From Linanthus parryae (taxonomy: Eukaryota > Streptophyta > Magnoliopsida > Ericales > Polemoniaceae), in contig JALGPY010000004.1 in NCBI GenBank assembly GCA_023055425.1, positions 61,961,718-62,025,717 of the forward strand: a stretch of DNA of 64,000 nt. Direction: 5' to 3'. Made by a program: the position numbers and the translations under genes. Below the pieces are notes generated by a model. That model saw only the letters and a program-made list of their open reading frames with translations. It was not told the DNA's origin and did no database searches. Shown one piece after another: positions 21,835 to 30,135 of this stretch; position 1 is the first letter of the stretch; each line of letters opens with the position of its first letter.

Positions 21835-22719
21835 TCAGGGATAGTACTTCTTGATCCAGCGCATGTTGACTGAACTCGGAGTTGAGGTTGTGCCGTGCAA
21901 CCTTCGTATGCTGCAGTAGCCACTATCGAAGACTTCTGTGACTTCGAAGGGTCCTTCCCAATTAGCTGCGAACTTTGGGTGAGTTGCTTCTCGCATACAG
22001 TGGTCAGATGCGCGCAAGACCAAGTCTCCGACTGCGAAATCTCTTCGCTGGACTGTCTTATTGTAGGCGCGAGCGATTCTTTCCTGGTACCGCTTGTTGG
22101 TCCTTTTGGCTTGTTCTCGCTTTTCTTCCAGCAGGACTAAGTCATGATCGCGTTGATTTTCATAGAGTGCATGGAAGGCCAGTCTTGCCGAATTGACTCT
22201 AACCTCCGCAGGTACTACAGCTTCGGCCCCATAGCATAGTAGAAATGGCGAGGCCCCTGTGGGTGTCCTTGGAGAAGTTCGGTAGGCCCACAGAGCTATG
22301 CTTAGGGAGTCGGCCCACTTCTTGTGGTCATCTGCGACCATCTTGCTCAGAATTCTCAACAGCGTTTTGTTAGTCGCTTCGGCTTGTCCGTTTCCCTTTG
22401 GGTAATAAGGGGTAGAACATATCTTCCTGATATTGTACTCCACTAATTTCGCAGCTACCTGGCGATTAACAAAAGGAGTACCGTTATCTGAAAGAATGGT
22501 GTTTGGGATTCCGAACCTGCATACGATGCTTTCCTGGATAAAGTTGACCACAGCCAGCGCATTTGCCGTCTTTAGTGGTATTGCTTCCACCCACTTGGTG
22601 AACAGCTCGGTTGCGGTGAGAATGAAATGGTTCCCGTGCGACGTTGGTCGGATGGGACCAATGAAGTCCAGAGCCCATGTGTGAAATGGCCATGGCGTCC
22701 CTAGTGCATGTAGATCCAC
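21835..22719 (-). CDS. Integrase of the Tat element
   Basis: The last part of pol in its own frame. The core has WALDFIGPI (first Asp, near residue 18), LSDNGTPF (second Asp) and PKGNGQAEATNKTLLR (Glu), that is, the DD(35)E triad of retroelement integrases that join element DNA to the chromosome. The C-terminal part has FAVGDLVLRASD and NWEGPFEV, the GPY/F-type module, and ends WIKKYYP before the stop. The ATG at 22719 is not a natural start: homology continues upstream (IPLWIYMHALGTPWPF), and the join with the preceding frame is a frameshift near 22715-22735. The zinc-binding part is encoded in the other frame. Intact over its own length. Confidence 0.9.
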   Translation of the reverse strand: MDLHALGTPWPFHTWALDFIGPIRPTSHGNHFILTATELFTKWVEAIPLKTANALAVVNFIQESIVCRFGIPNTILSDNGTPFVNRQVAAKLVEYNIRKICSTPYYPKGNGQAEATNKTLLRILSKMVADDHKKWADSLSIALWAYRTSPRTPTGASPFLLCYGAEAVVPAEVRVNSARLAFHALYENQRDHDLVLLEEKREQAKRTNKRYQERIARAYNKTVQRRDFAVGDLVLRASDHCMREATHPKFAANWEGPFEVTEVFDSGYCSIRRLHGTTSTPSSVNMRWIKKYYP

Positions 22720-25561
22720 AGCGGGATTCGTGCACTAGGTTCCCTTTGAATTGACATTCCTGGCAGCGTCGTACTTTTGTGCGGCAATCGACCTCCTTCG
22801 TGGGCCAGAAATACCCGATTGAGAGGAGCTGCCTGCATAATTTCGCACCTCCTTGGTGTTCCACCTGATGAGAAAGGTCCATGTCTTCTTGTGCTTCTCT
22901 GCCGTCTAGACATCGCAGCAAGTTGCCCTCATGACCTCTTCGCCAAAGCAGGTTTTCCTGTACCACGTATCGAGATGCTTTCCTTTTCAACTTTTCGGCT
23001 TCCTTTCTCGATTCGGGCACAGTGCCCTGGGTGAGGAAATCGAACAGTGGCTTCCTCCAGTCCGTGTCGTCATCGGTTAGGGCGACGAGTAGAGAATCTT
23101 TGATTAGTGCGCAACTTTCGCACTTCCCTTGTATCAGGGCTGCAGCTGTTGACATGTCTGGCCAATGAATGCCATATCTCTGAGCCTTTCTGTAGATTGA
23201 CACCTCGCTTTCCCCGCAGGCGTGTTGGTGAATCTTTTCTAACAGCTGCTGTCCCTCTTGCTCGGAGACACATCGCATGAGTATTCCCCCAGGACCCTTG
23301 TAGTAAAGGGTGTTGTCGTGGATGCAGTATCCTTTTGTGAGTGCCCAGCTTTCGTTGCTGGTGCCCTTCGCAATAGCTTGCAAGATTGGTTTTCGCCAGT
23401 CTGCGTCATCCATGTGTTCGTCGTCGCACGCATCTTCTGTCAATGCCGACGATGTTCGTACTTCGATGGAAATCCTTGCGGGGCACTTGTCTATGCTGAC
23501 CTTAGATCCCAAGGTTGCTAAGGCGTCTGCGTGCCTGTTGTCTGCTCGGGGCTTGTGCTCGTACTTCACATCGCAGAATTGTTGCATCAGCTTCTGTACT
23601 AAGGTGCGATAAGACAGGAGATTGATCTCCTTCAAACCATATTCGCCCGAGGCTTGCTTAACAATCAGTTTGGAATCTCCCATGACTGTTAAGTTGCTCA
23701 CTTCCAAAGCTTTCGCCGCACGGAGCCCCACAATGAGAGCCTCGTATTCCGCTTCGTTGTTTGTGACTGCGAAGTTGAGCTTTGCGGACATCTGTATGAC
23801 TTTCCCATCTGGCTTTGTCAAGACTATCCCAATGCCTCCGCCTTTCCGGGTTGACGAACCGTCGAAGTGGAGAGTCCAATAGGGCACGTCGATTGCGTAG
23901 ATTTCAGGGCCTTCGAGCTCTTCTTCGATCACGAGCTCGTGGCTGTTATCGGGGAACTGTGCCAACAGATCTGCTACCGCCTGCGACTTGATCGCTCGTG
24001 GTCGCACGCATGTGATATCGTATTGGGAAATGGTCATGTACCATTTCGCCAGTCTTCCTCCCGGAGTAGTGTGAGTTAGCAAGTATCTTATGGGGTCGCT
24101 CTTGGTGACCACTACTACTTTGTGTGACGCAAAATAGTGCTTCAACTTTTCTATCACAAAGAATAAGGCAAGGCAATGACGTTCGATGTCTGTGTACCTC
24201 GATTCAGCAGGCTGCACGATGCGGGAGATGTAGTAGATAGGCCTCTCTTGGCCTTCATACTCTTGAGCCAAGAGCGCTCCTATAGATCTCCTTGTAGATG
24301 TCAGGTATAGCAGAAGCGGTGATCCCAGTTGAGGCGCGATCATTATCTTTGAGGACGTGAGTAAATCCTTCAGCTTTTCGAATGCGGTTTCGTGCTCCGG
24401 AGCCCAGTTGTACGCGGCGTCCTTCTTGAGAAGAGTACTGAAACAGTATGTGATTTCGGCAATTGCTGGGATGAATCTCCGCAGATAGGATAGCTTTCCT
24501 AAAAATGTCTTCAATGCACTTTGATTATGGGGCGGCGTCATGCCAGTTATGGCCGATACTTTCGCAGGGTCGGGCTCGATCCCTTGGCGATGGACTACGC
24601 ATCCCAAGAACTTCCCCGAGGTTACCCCAAATGCGCATTTCATGGGGTTCATTTTCAATTGAAAGCTCCTGCATCTATTGAACACCTTTCGCAGGTCTGC
24701 GAGGTGGTCTGCTTCATGCTTGGATTTAACCACCAGGTCATCCACGTAGAATTCCACCTCTTTGTGCATCATGTCGTGAAATAGAGCCATCATGGCTCGC
24801 TGATAGGTCGCGCCCGCGTTCTTAAGACCGAACGGCATCACCGTGTAGTTGAATACCCCTACAGGAGTGATGAATGCTGTTTTCCGCGCATCTTCGGGAT
24901 CCATCTTGATTTGGTTGTATCCGCTGAAGCCGTCCATGAAACTGAACATGCGATGACCCGCTGTTGAATCGATAAGCAAATCGATGTTGGGCAGTGGGAA
25001 ATCGTCCTTAGGGCAGAAGCGATTGAGATCTCGGAAGTCCACGCAAATGCGGAGCTGTCCGTTCTTCTTCACCACTGGCACGATGTTGGCCAGCCATGTG
25101 GGATGATGGTTCGGTTCTATGAACTTGGCATCTAGGAGTTTGACAATCTCCTGCTTGATCTTTACGTTAAGCTCCGGCCTGAAGCTCCTCGTGCTTTGCT
25201 TGACCGGTTTAGACCCGGGGATGATGTCTAAATGGTGCATGGTGATGCTTGTATCCAGACCTGGCATCTCATCATACTCCCATGCGAACACATCCTTGTA
25301 TTCAGTTAGGAGCTGTAGCAGCCCTTGTTCTTCCTCGCTTGTGAGATCTGCGCTCAGGAAGACTGGCCTTTTCTTTTCCTCGTTCGGGCTGAGGAACACT
25401 TCTTTTAGCTCTTGCTTTTGCGGTCTTGGCCTGTCTTCCATGCATTCAGGCGCTTCTTTGAGTTTCTCGTTTGGAGTGCTCTGTGTTGGCTCTTCTGTCA
25501 GCGCAATTTGCTCGATTTGATTGATTTGCCCAGGGATATCCCCATGCCCGCGTGAGGACAT
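22484..25561 (-). CDS. Reverse transcriptase and two RNase H domains of the Tat element
   Basis: 1025 codons. Reverse transcriptase covers about residues 130-330, with LRICVDFRDLNRFCPKD, MDGFSGYNQIKM, MPFGLKNAGATYQRAM and the catalytic YVDD. The first RNase H domain follows (LYLTSTRRSIGALLAQE, about 420-540). Then comes a second, archaeal-type RNase H (LHFDGSSTRKGGGIGIVL, TNNEAEYEALIVGL, GDSKLIVKQ; about 560-690), a hallmark of the Tat lineage. Two successive zinc-binding-like blocks follow: HQHACGE...CESC near 780, and HQVEHQGG...CQEC near 900. From about residue 945 the frame is out of register with integrase, which continues at 22719. The upstream end is in frame with protease, separated by a TGA at 25574-25576. 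Confidence 0.92.
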   Translation of the reverse strand: MSSRGHGDIPGQINQIEQIALTEEPTQSTPNEKLKEAPECMEDRPRPQKQELKEVFLSPNEEKKRPVFLSADLTSEEEQGLLQLLTEYKDVFAWEYDEMPGLDTSITMHHLDIIPGSKPVKQSTRSFRPELNVKIKQEIVKLLDAKFIEPNHHPTWLANIVPVVKKNGQLRICVDFRDLNRFCPKDDFPLPNIDLLIDSTAGHRMFSFMDGFSGYNQIKMDPEDARKTAFITPVGVFNYTVMPFGLKNAGATYQRAMMALFHDMMHKEVEFYVDDLVVKSKHEADHLADLRKVFNRCRSFQLKMNPMKCAFGVTSGKFLGCVVHRQGIEPDPAKVSAITGMTPPHNQSALKTFLGKLSYLRRFIPAIAEITYCFSTLLKKDAAYNWAPEHETAFEKLKDLLTSSKIMIAPQLGSPLLLYLTSTRRSIGALLAQEYEGQERPIYYISRIVQPAESRYTDIERHCLALFFVIEKLKHYFASHKVVVVTKSDPIRYLLTHTTPGGRLAKWYMTISQYDITCVRPRAIKSQAVADLLAQFPDNSHELVIEEELEGPEIYAIDVPYWTLHFDGSSTRKGGGIGIVLTKPDGKVIQMSAKLNFAVTNNEAEYEALIVGLRAAKALEVSNLTVMGDSKLIVKQASGEYGLKEINLLSYRTLVQKLMQQFCDVKYEHKPRADNRHADALATLGSKVSIDKCPARISIEVRTSSALTEDACDDEHMDDADWRKPILQAIAKGTSNESWALTKGYCIHDNTLYYKGPGGILMRCVSEQEGQQLLEKIHQHACGESEVSIYRKAQRYGIHWPDMSTAAALIQGKCESCALIKDSLLVALTDDDTDWRKPLFDFLTQGTVPESRKEAEKLKRKASRYVVQENLLWRRGHEGNLLRCLDGREAQEDMDLSHQVEHQGGAKLCRQLLSIGYFWPTKEVDCRTKVRRCQECQFKGNLVHESRCGSTCTRDAMAISHMGSGLHWSHPTNVAREPFHSHRNRAVHQVGGSNTTKDGKCAGCGQLYPGKHRMQVRNPKHHSFR

Positions 25562-25573
25562 CCCCGCGCACCT

Positions 25574-26437
25574 TCATATGCGGTAGCATTTCTTCCCATT
25601 GGCGTAGAAGCTCTCTATCTCCTTGCCCTCGGGGTCATGCTTTGCGATCCTCTTCAGAGTATACACGTTCTTTCGATGATATGCGATGCGCGACACCTCT
25701 TCGCGTGTAGGCGGCTTTTCCTTGGCAGCTTCCCTTGTCACCATTACTCCTGCAGGCGACTGGTCCTTGATGTCCTCCCAGAGAGGCAAAGGAGTAGGGT
25801 TGAATGGCCCGGGTGTTTGCTCATCTGCCATTTCAGTGAACCACACCGCCTCACTGAGATGTGCTTCGTCCAAGTTGAACGGGTTTGTTGAAGCCGGTAT
25901 CTCGACTATTCTGTCGTTCCAGATTTGTTTCATAACCTGGTGAGCCGTCGAAGGGACTGCGTCGAAGCGATGAATCCAGGCTCGGCCTATAATCATGTGG
26001 TATGTGGTGTTCGCGTCTATGACATAGAACTTTGCTGAGCACTTGATTTTGCCAATCTGAACGCCCAGGCGGATCCATCCGATCGTCATTCTAGAGTCGC
26101 TGCCGAATCCCACCAGCGGAGATGGACGCCTGACTACCTTATGTTCGGGGATCCCTGCTAGCCTCAGTGTGTGGAGCGGAACGACGTTGACCGCTGCTCC
26201 TCCATCGACGAACGCTCGTTTGAACTCGACGCCATTGATGATGGCGGTCACGTACAGAGGTCTCTGGTGACTCGCATCCGTCTTCTTGTCGCTGGTAGAA
26301 AAGGTCATAATCTTTTCCATAGAGCGGGATGCCCTGATGACTTTCCCGTTGGAGACTACAAGGTCCTCCTCGTAGTCCTCTGCTATTCTCAAAATCGCTT
26401 TCGTCATATCAGTTCGGCACTTCTCGGAGAAATTCAT
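25574..26437 (-). CDS. Aspartic protease region of the Tat element
   Basis: 287 codons, starting one base after the gag stop (TGA, A, ATG), in the +1 frame relative to gag. The active-site loop is AFVDGGAAVNVVP (residues about 75-87) with Asp-Gly-Gly in place of the usual Asp-Thr/Ser-Gly. The flap and second half follow (YHMIIGRAWIHRF). The enzyme would process the polyprotein. The frame ends at TGA 25574-25576 and then continues without change of frame into reverse transcriptase, so the stop is either a mutation or a point of readthrough. Confidence 0.85.
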   Translation of the reverse strand: MNFSEKCRTDMTKAILRIAEDYEEDLVVSNGKVIRASRSMEKIMTFSTSDKKTDASHQRPLYVTAIINGVEFKRAFVDGGAAVNVVPLHTLRLAGIPEHKVVRRPSPLVGFGSDSRMTIGWIRLGVQIGKIKCSAKFYVIDANTTYHMIIGRAWIHRFDAVPSTAHQVMKQIWNDRIVEIPASTNPFNLDEAHLSEAVWFTEMADEQTPGPFNPTPLPLWEDIKDQSPAGVMVTREAAKEKPPTREEVSRIAYHRKNVYTLKRIAKHDPEGKEIESFYANGKKCYRI

Positions 26438-26438
26438 T

Positions 26439-28184
26439 TCATCGAAGAATTTGTTGAAGCCATGCGACCCCTTTCATGCGGTCGGCACGTTCATCCTCTG
26501 TGTCCATGCTATAGTCTTCGTCTTCATGGACCTCGGCGACGATGGGCAGGCCATCCTCTGCGACTTCTTCCAAGTCGACGATCGAGATCATAGCGACCTC
26601 TTTGCCCTTCGAGCCCGGTTCCGCATGCGCGGGAAGCGGGTTGTTGCGCACATCCTTCCGGTGGTCGCTGACGATGAGCTCGCCGTTCTTCATCTTCTGA
26701 TCGAACGCGAACCTGAGTTTCTTGCACTCGGCGGTGGGATGCATGACCTTGCCGTGGTACTCACACCACTTAGGGTCCCTCACCATCTCCTTGGAGGGTG
26801 TTTTCTCGAGCGGTGGCAGGACGCCGTCCTTGCGCCACTGTCTGCAGAGGTCACTTGCTTCCTCTACCGAGCATGGCAGAGGCGGTACATCGAAGTTCGC
26901 AACATTCGCTTGTTTCTGGGGCGAAACTGTATTGACCTCAGCTTCGCGTCCCCGCTTGTAGCTAAACCTCCCGATCTTGTAAGTGGTGCCGCTCGCAGGT
27001 CGCTCTGGAGCGCTCTTATTTTTCTGTCTCTCGACTATAGGCTCGATATTCTTCGTGCATTCGATTAGCTTTGAAAACGTAGGTGTTTGCAAATTGATGA
27101 GCATACCTTTGTATTCATCTCGCATGCACTGCAGGCATATCTCTACGAGCCGGCTTTCGGGCATCGGATCTTTGCACTCCAAGGATTTCGCCCTGAATTT
27201 CTTGATGAAAGTGATTCCATCCTCTTCACGCTTCTGGTACATCCGCGAGAGATGGATCATCGTCACCTTTTCTTCCATCTGGAAGAACTTGGTATAGAAC
27301 TTCTGGACCATGTCGTCCCAAGTCTTCACGGATCCGGCCTCCAGTGTTCGGTACCATTTGTATGCTACGTTCCCAAGAGACTTTGGGAACTCACGCATCA
27401 GCAGTTTGGGATCGGCTCCGTACGGACCCATGACATCAATGAAACGCATAACATGCTCATGAGCGTTTCCATTGACGTCCTCGAACTTATCCCATTTAGG
27501 AGCCTTGTACCCCGCCGGGTTAGGCATGAGATAGATCTCTCGGGGGATAGGTGGATCGTTGTCTAACTTCGGGATAATGGTATCCGCGAATGACTGATGA
27601 GCCAGGATAGTGTCCACGCGCTTCTGCAAAGACGTCATGCATTCTGGAATGCTCCCCTCGGTAGTTGACGGAGGGGTTGCCGTGGGATTGGGAGCATACT
27701 GACTACCCGCATTTCCCCAGATCATCGTTGGGGGAGGCAAAGGGTACTGCAGAGTTGGGTTGGACACCAAAGCCGAGGGCTGAGGAGCATGAGCAGCAGG
27801 AGGCAGCATCTGTGCCGTTGACCCCTGAACCGAAGGCAGCTGCGTAGCCGACGGTGGAGTCTGCAGATGAGGGTTGGGAGGTGTGGCTGACACTCCCAAT
27901 CCTGGAGCGGTAGAGGTTCCTCCTCCCTGAGGGATAGCGGTGGCTGGTGGAGGATTCGGCGCAAGGGTGCCCAGAACGGCCAAGATTTGTTCTAGTTGCG
28001 TAGATTGAGACTTGAGAGCTTTCGCCTGACTTTGGACAGTGGCGTCCAAAGACTCTAAAGTCGGTGCTTTTCCGGGAGTCGTCGGAGTACGGCGGGTCTC
28101 GTCTCCCGAGGGAGTTTCGGTGGAGGGCGATCGGTTGCTGACATCATCCTCCTGAGACATGGTTGCTTTTGTTGGTAAGTTCAC
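26439..28184 (-). CDS. Gag of the Tat element
   Basis: 581 codons. Residues 1-190 are Pro/Ser/Thr/Gln-rich with a short coiled-coil-like piece (LDATVQSQAKALKSQSTQLE). Residues about 210-380 are the retrotransposon gag core (HEHVMRFIDVMGPYGADP, GNVAYKWYRTLEAGSVKTWD, QKFYTKFFQMEE), which builds the particle. A later segment has WCEYHGKVMHPTAECKKLR, a zinc-knuckle-like Cys/His set. The frame is open from start to stop. It begins 16 bases after the primer-binding site on the minus strand. Confidence 0.9.
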   Translation of the reverse strand: MNLPTKATMSQEDDVSNRSPSTETPSGDETRRTPTTPGKAPTLESLDATVQSQAKALKSQSTQLEQILAVLGTLAPNPPPATAIPQGGGTSTAPGLGVSATPPNPHLQTPPSATQLPSVQGSTAQMLPPAAHAPQPSALVSNPTLQYPLPPPTMIWGNAGSQYAPNPTATPPSTTEGSIPECMTSLQKRVDTILAHQSFADTIIPKLDNDPPIPREIYLMPNPAGYKAPKWDKFEDVNGNAHEHVMRFIDVMGPYGADPKLLMREFPKSLGNVAYKWYRTLEAGSVKTWDDMVQKFYTKFFQMEEKVTMIHLSRMYQKREEDGITFIKKFRAKSLECKDPMPESRLVEICLQCMRDEYKGMLINLQTPTFSKLIECTKNIEPIVERQKNKSAPERPASGTTYKIGRFSYKRGREAEVNTVSPQKQANVANFDVPPLPCSVEEASDLCRQWRKDGVLPPLEKTPSKEMVRDPKWCEYHGKVMHPTAECKKLRFAFDQKMKNGELIVSDHRKDVRNNPLPAHAEPGSKGKEVAMISIVDLEEVAEDGLPIVAEVHEDEDYSMDTEDERADRMKGVAWLQQILR

Positions 28185-28197
28185 GTCGGGTTCACCA
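28180..28197 (-). other. Primer-binding site of the Tat element
   Basis: Minus strand TGGTGAACCCGACGTGAA, three bases after the 5' LTR. It complements the 3' end of plant tRNA-Trp as I remember it (acceptor CGGGTTC plus A and CCA). Confidence 0.7.
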
Positions 28198-28200
28198 AAA

Positions 28201-28825
28201 TGTGCACAAGAGATATTGGCGGGGAGACCTCCGTGTACACCGTGTGTAGTGGATCAAGGATCGCACAGGAAGAATAGGGGTGTGTGTAGGGAGAGAGTAA
28301 GGCAGTAGCAATGTCTGAGAGAGAGACAGAGGTTTGGCAGAGCTTCCGCGTATGGCAGTGTGTTCTCCTTTGTATGGAAAGGTTGACGATCTATATATAC
28401 TGGAGAACGTGACCGTTGTAGTGTGGTTAATGCGCCCATTAATGGCGGCTTAATTAGCTTAACCATAACGGCACGTCCGTCCGAGTATATAGGGACCGTT
28501 AGAGCACTTGGTGCGCGAATACCGGAACCGTTACGAGGTTGACCGGGTTTGACCGGATTGACCGGGTTTATGGAGCTCGTGCCATAAATCTCTCAAAGCA
28601 GTTACTAAAGGTCGCGTGCGGGCTTGGCTCGCACGCGACAGGGCTTACTCTAGCCTCCAAACCACAAGTCCCTACAAGTCCCGTGCAGTGGTATGCGAGG
28701 GCTCTGTCTCGCAGCCCCCACATGGATCAGCTCGGATGGTGATCCGGTGTGTGTGGAGCACAATATGGTGTGCTGGATGGCTGCCACGTGGCCAAGATCT
28801 GTCATGTCAGAAAGCAGTATCTACA
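28201..28825 (-). repeat. 5' LTR of the Tat element
   Basis: 625 bp. Read on the minus strand it starts TGTAGATACTGC and ends TTGTGCACA. It drives transcription toward lower coordinates. Confidence 0.95.
28391..28399 (-). promoter_or_regulatory. TATA box in the Tat 5' LTR
   Basis: Minus strand GTATATATAG, about 190 bp before the LTR's end in the direction of transcription, a usual place for the U3/R border. The same site is kept in the 3' LTR at 13762-13771. Confidence 0.65.
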
Positions 28826-28830
28826 CCAGC

Positions 28831-29214
28831 ATATACACAAAAAAAATGTATCCCAGAGCGCCGCCATCAAAAACTCTGATAGAAATTTTAAAAACTGATA
28901 AAATTGTAAAGTTAAAGATAAAACTCTGGATAAAAATAATTAAAATTGACAAAACTAAAGTGCAACGGACAAAACTCACATGAATGAGATAGAAACGTAA
29001 ATAATGTTCAACAACTAAGTTATTACATGAGATTTTGCAACCGAAGCTTAAAAAATGTACATAACTTGTGATACATAAGCAATAGACACGAGCACGCCTT
29101 GCGACGATCGTTTCACCTAAAAAAAATAAGGCTTGCAAAAAAGTTACGCAAATGCGAGAACGGTGATACAGGTGTGTGTTATCCTTTGACCTTTTAGCAT
29201 GTCTTCATTTTCAG
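28831..29214. other. AT-rich spacer
   Basis: Non-coding DNA continuing the sequence into which the Tat element inserted. It has an A/T-rich stretch at 28840-29000. Nothing recognised. Confidence 0.35.
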
Positions 29215-29615
29215 TTCCTTTTACTCGTTGTTGCAATAACTATGGACCATCGTTGCATTGTTTCCTGGCAAAGACATTGAGGTTCTTCATCGGCCCATAC
29301 GAAGTAGCCGCATTGAGACTCCTTACGTAGTGGGCACCTGAAGAAATCATTACTTGGGTTCTTTGTGTGAGGACATGTTGTTCTCATCACTTATGTCCTT
29401 CCACAATTACAATACATTGGTCGAGACTCGATTTTACGACGAAATTGGTGTAAGGAGGAGTTGAAGGAGGTACGTGACATGGTGGTAATGAGAAGTCGGG
29501 GATATTTGAAGGAGGAGAAGATGATGGAGAGGAGTTGTAAATGACATATCTGATTGTGCAAGCGCGGGTGGGGGTATAAGTGGAAGAAGTGAAGGGGTAG
29601 TTGGTTGTTAGACAT
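29215..29615 (-). pseudogene. Broken ORF with a GRF-type zinc finger
   Basis: From the ATG at 29615 (MSNNQLPLHFF) the frame leads to RPMYCNCGRT, an in-frame TAA (29388-29390), and then continues as NPSNDFFRCPLRKESQCGYF and VWADEEP. The set CxC-G, C after about 25 residues, then C-GYF-W-DE is the GRF zinc finger seen in nucleic-acid-binding proteins and in many short plant proteins of unknown role. The stop between the first two and last two cysteines argues for a pseudogene. The frame ends in a short basic tail. No neighbours of related function. Confidence 0.6.
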
Positions 29616-29639
29616 AAATGGGGAGTCAATTGTCCATAA

Positions 29640-30130
29640 TGACGGGTTTGACTACTCTGACATCAAAGAGCAAGTCTGATCTAAGTAATACAATGAAGCG
29701 AGCAATGAATGCGGTTATGTGTGATAAACGGACATGACAAAATAGCAGATAAAAGTCTAAAGGTTCCAAACAAAATTTATAAACCATCAGAAAAGATTGT
29801 TAACCCTCTGAACAAAAACCATACAAGTTAACTGTTTTGAAACCAATTCACCATTACAGCCACAATAACATCCACCACCCACATTATCCAACATAAACCA
29901 TTTAATTTTTTTCAAAACAAACACAAAACCACATAGAGATCAGAATAATGAACTGCTCCATTCAAAGGTAACGATCATAATAAGATGCAAAGACCGTATG
30001 TATCGTCCTGTACTTCTTGACGGATTCCTCCTCATTGTTTCCCTGAACTTTGAAGATGTTCATATCCGCAAGAAGAATTTCACTGAGGTCGTTGTACCCG
30101 GAATGGCCACTAAAATTGGCAACCTAGATC
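29640..30130. other. AT-rich spacer before the SIRE element
   Basis: No ORF with homology and no repeat seen. The last five bases 30131-30135 (ctagt) are the target duplication of the next element. Confidence 0.4.
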
Positions 30131-30135
30131 CTAGT

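Larger units (their letters stand above)
13572..28825 (-). mobile_element. Complete Tat-lineage Ty3/gypsy retrotransposon with antisense cargo gene
   Basis: A 15,254-bp element. Its LTRs are 13572-14196 and 28201-28825, TG...CA on the plus strand, 625 bp each. It is flanked by the 5-bp repeat ccagc (13567-13571 and 28826-28830). Order along the minus strand: 5' LTR, primer site, gag, protease, reverse transcriptase, RNase H, second (archaeal-type) RNase H, zinc-binding region, integrase, 54-bp tandem array, then a spliced gene on the opposite strand, polypurine tract and 3' LTR. The second RNase H and the long region between pol and the 3' LTR are marks of the Tat lineage. By eye the LTRs differ at about five positions, so insertion is recent, yet pol carries a stop and a frameshift. 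Confidence 0.93.

Noticed and set aside
26451..27068. 205-codon plus-strand ORF opposite Tat gag
   Set aside because: Shadow of the gag frame; the true coding strand has recognised domains.
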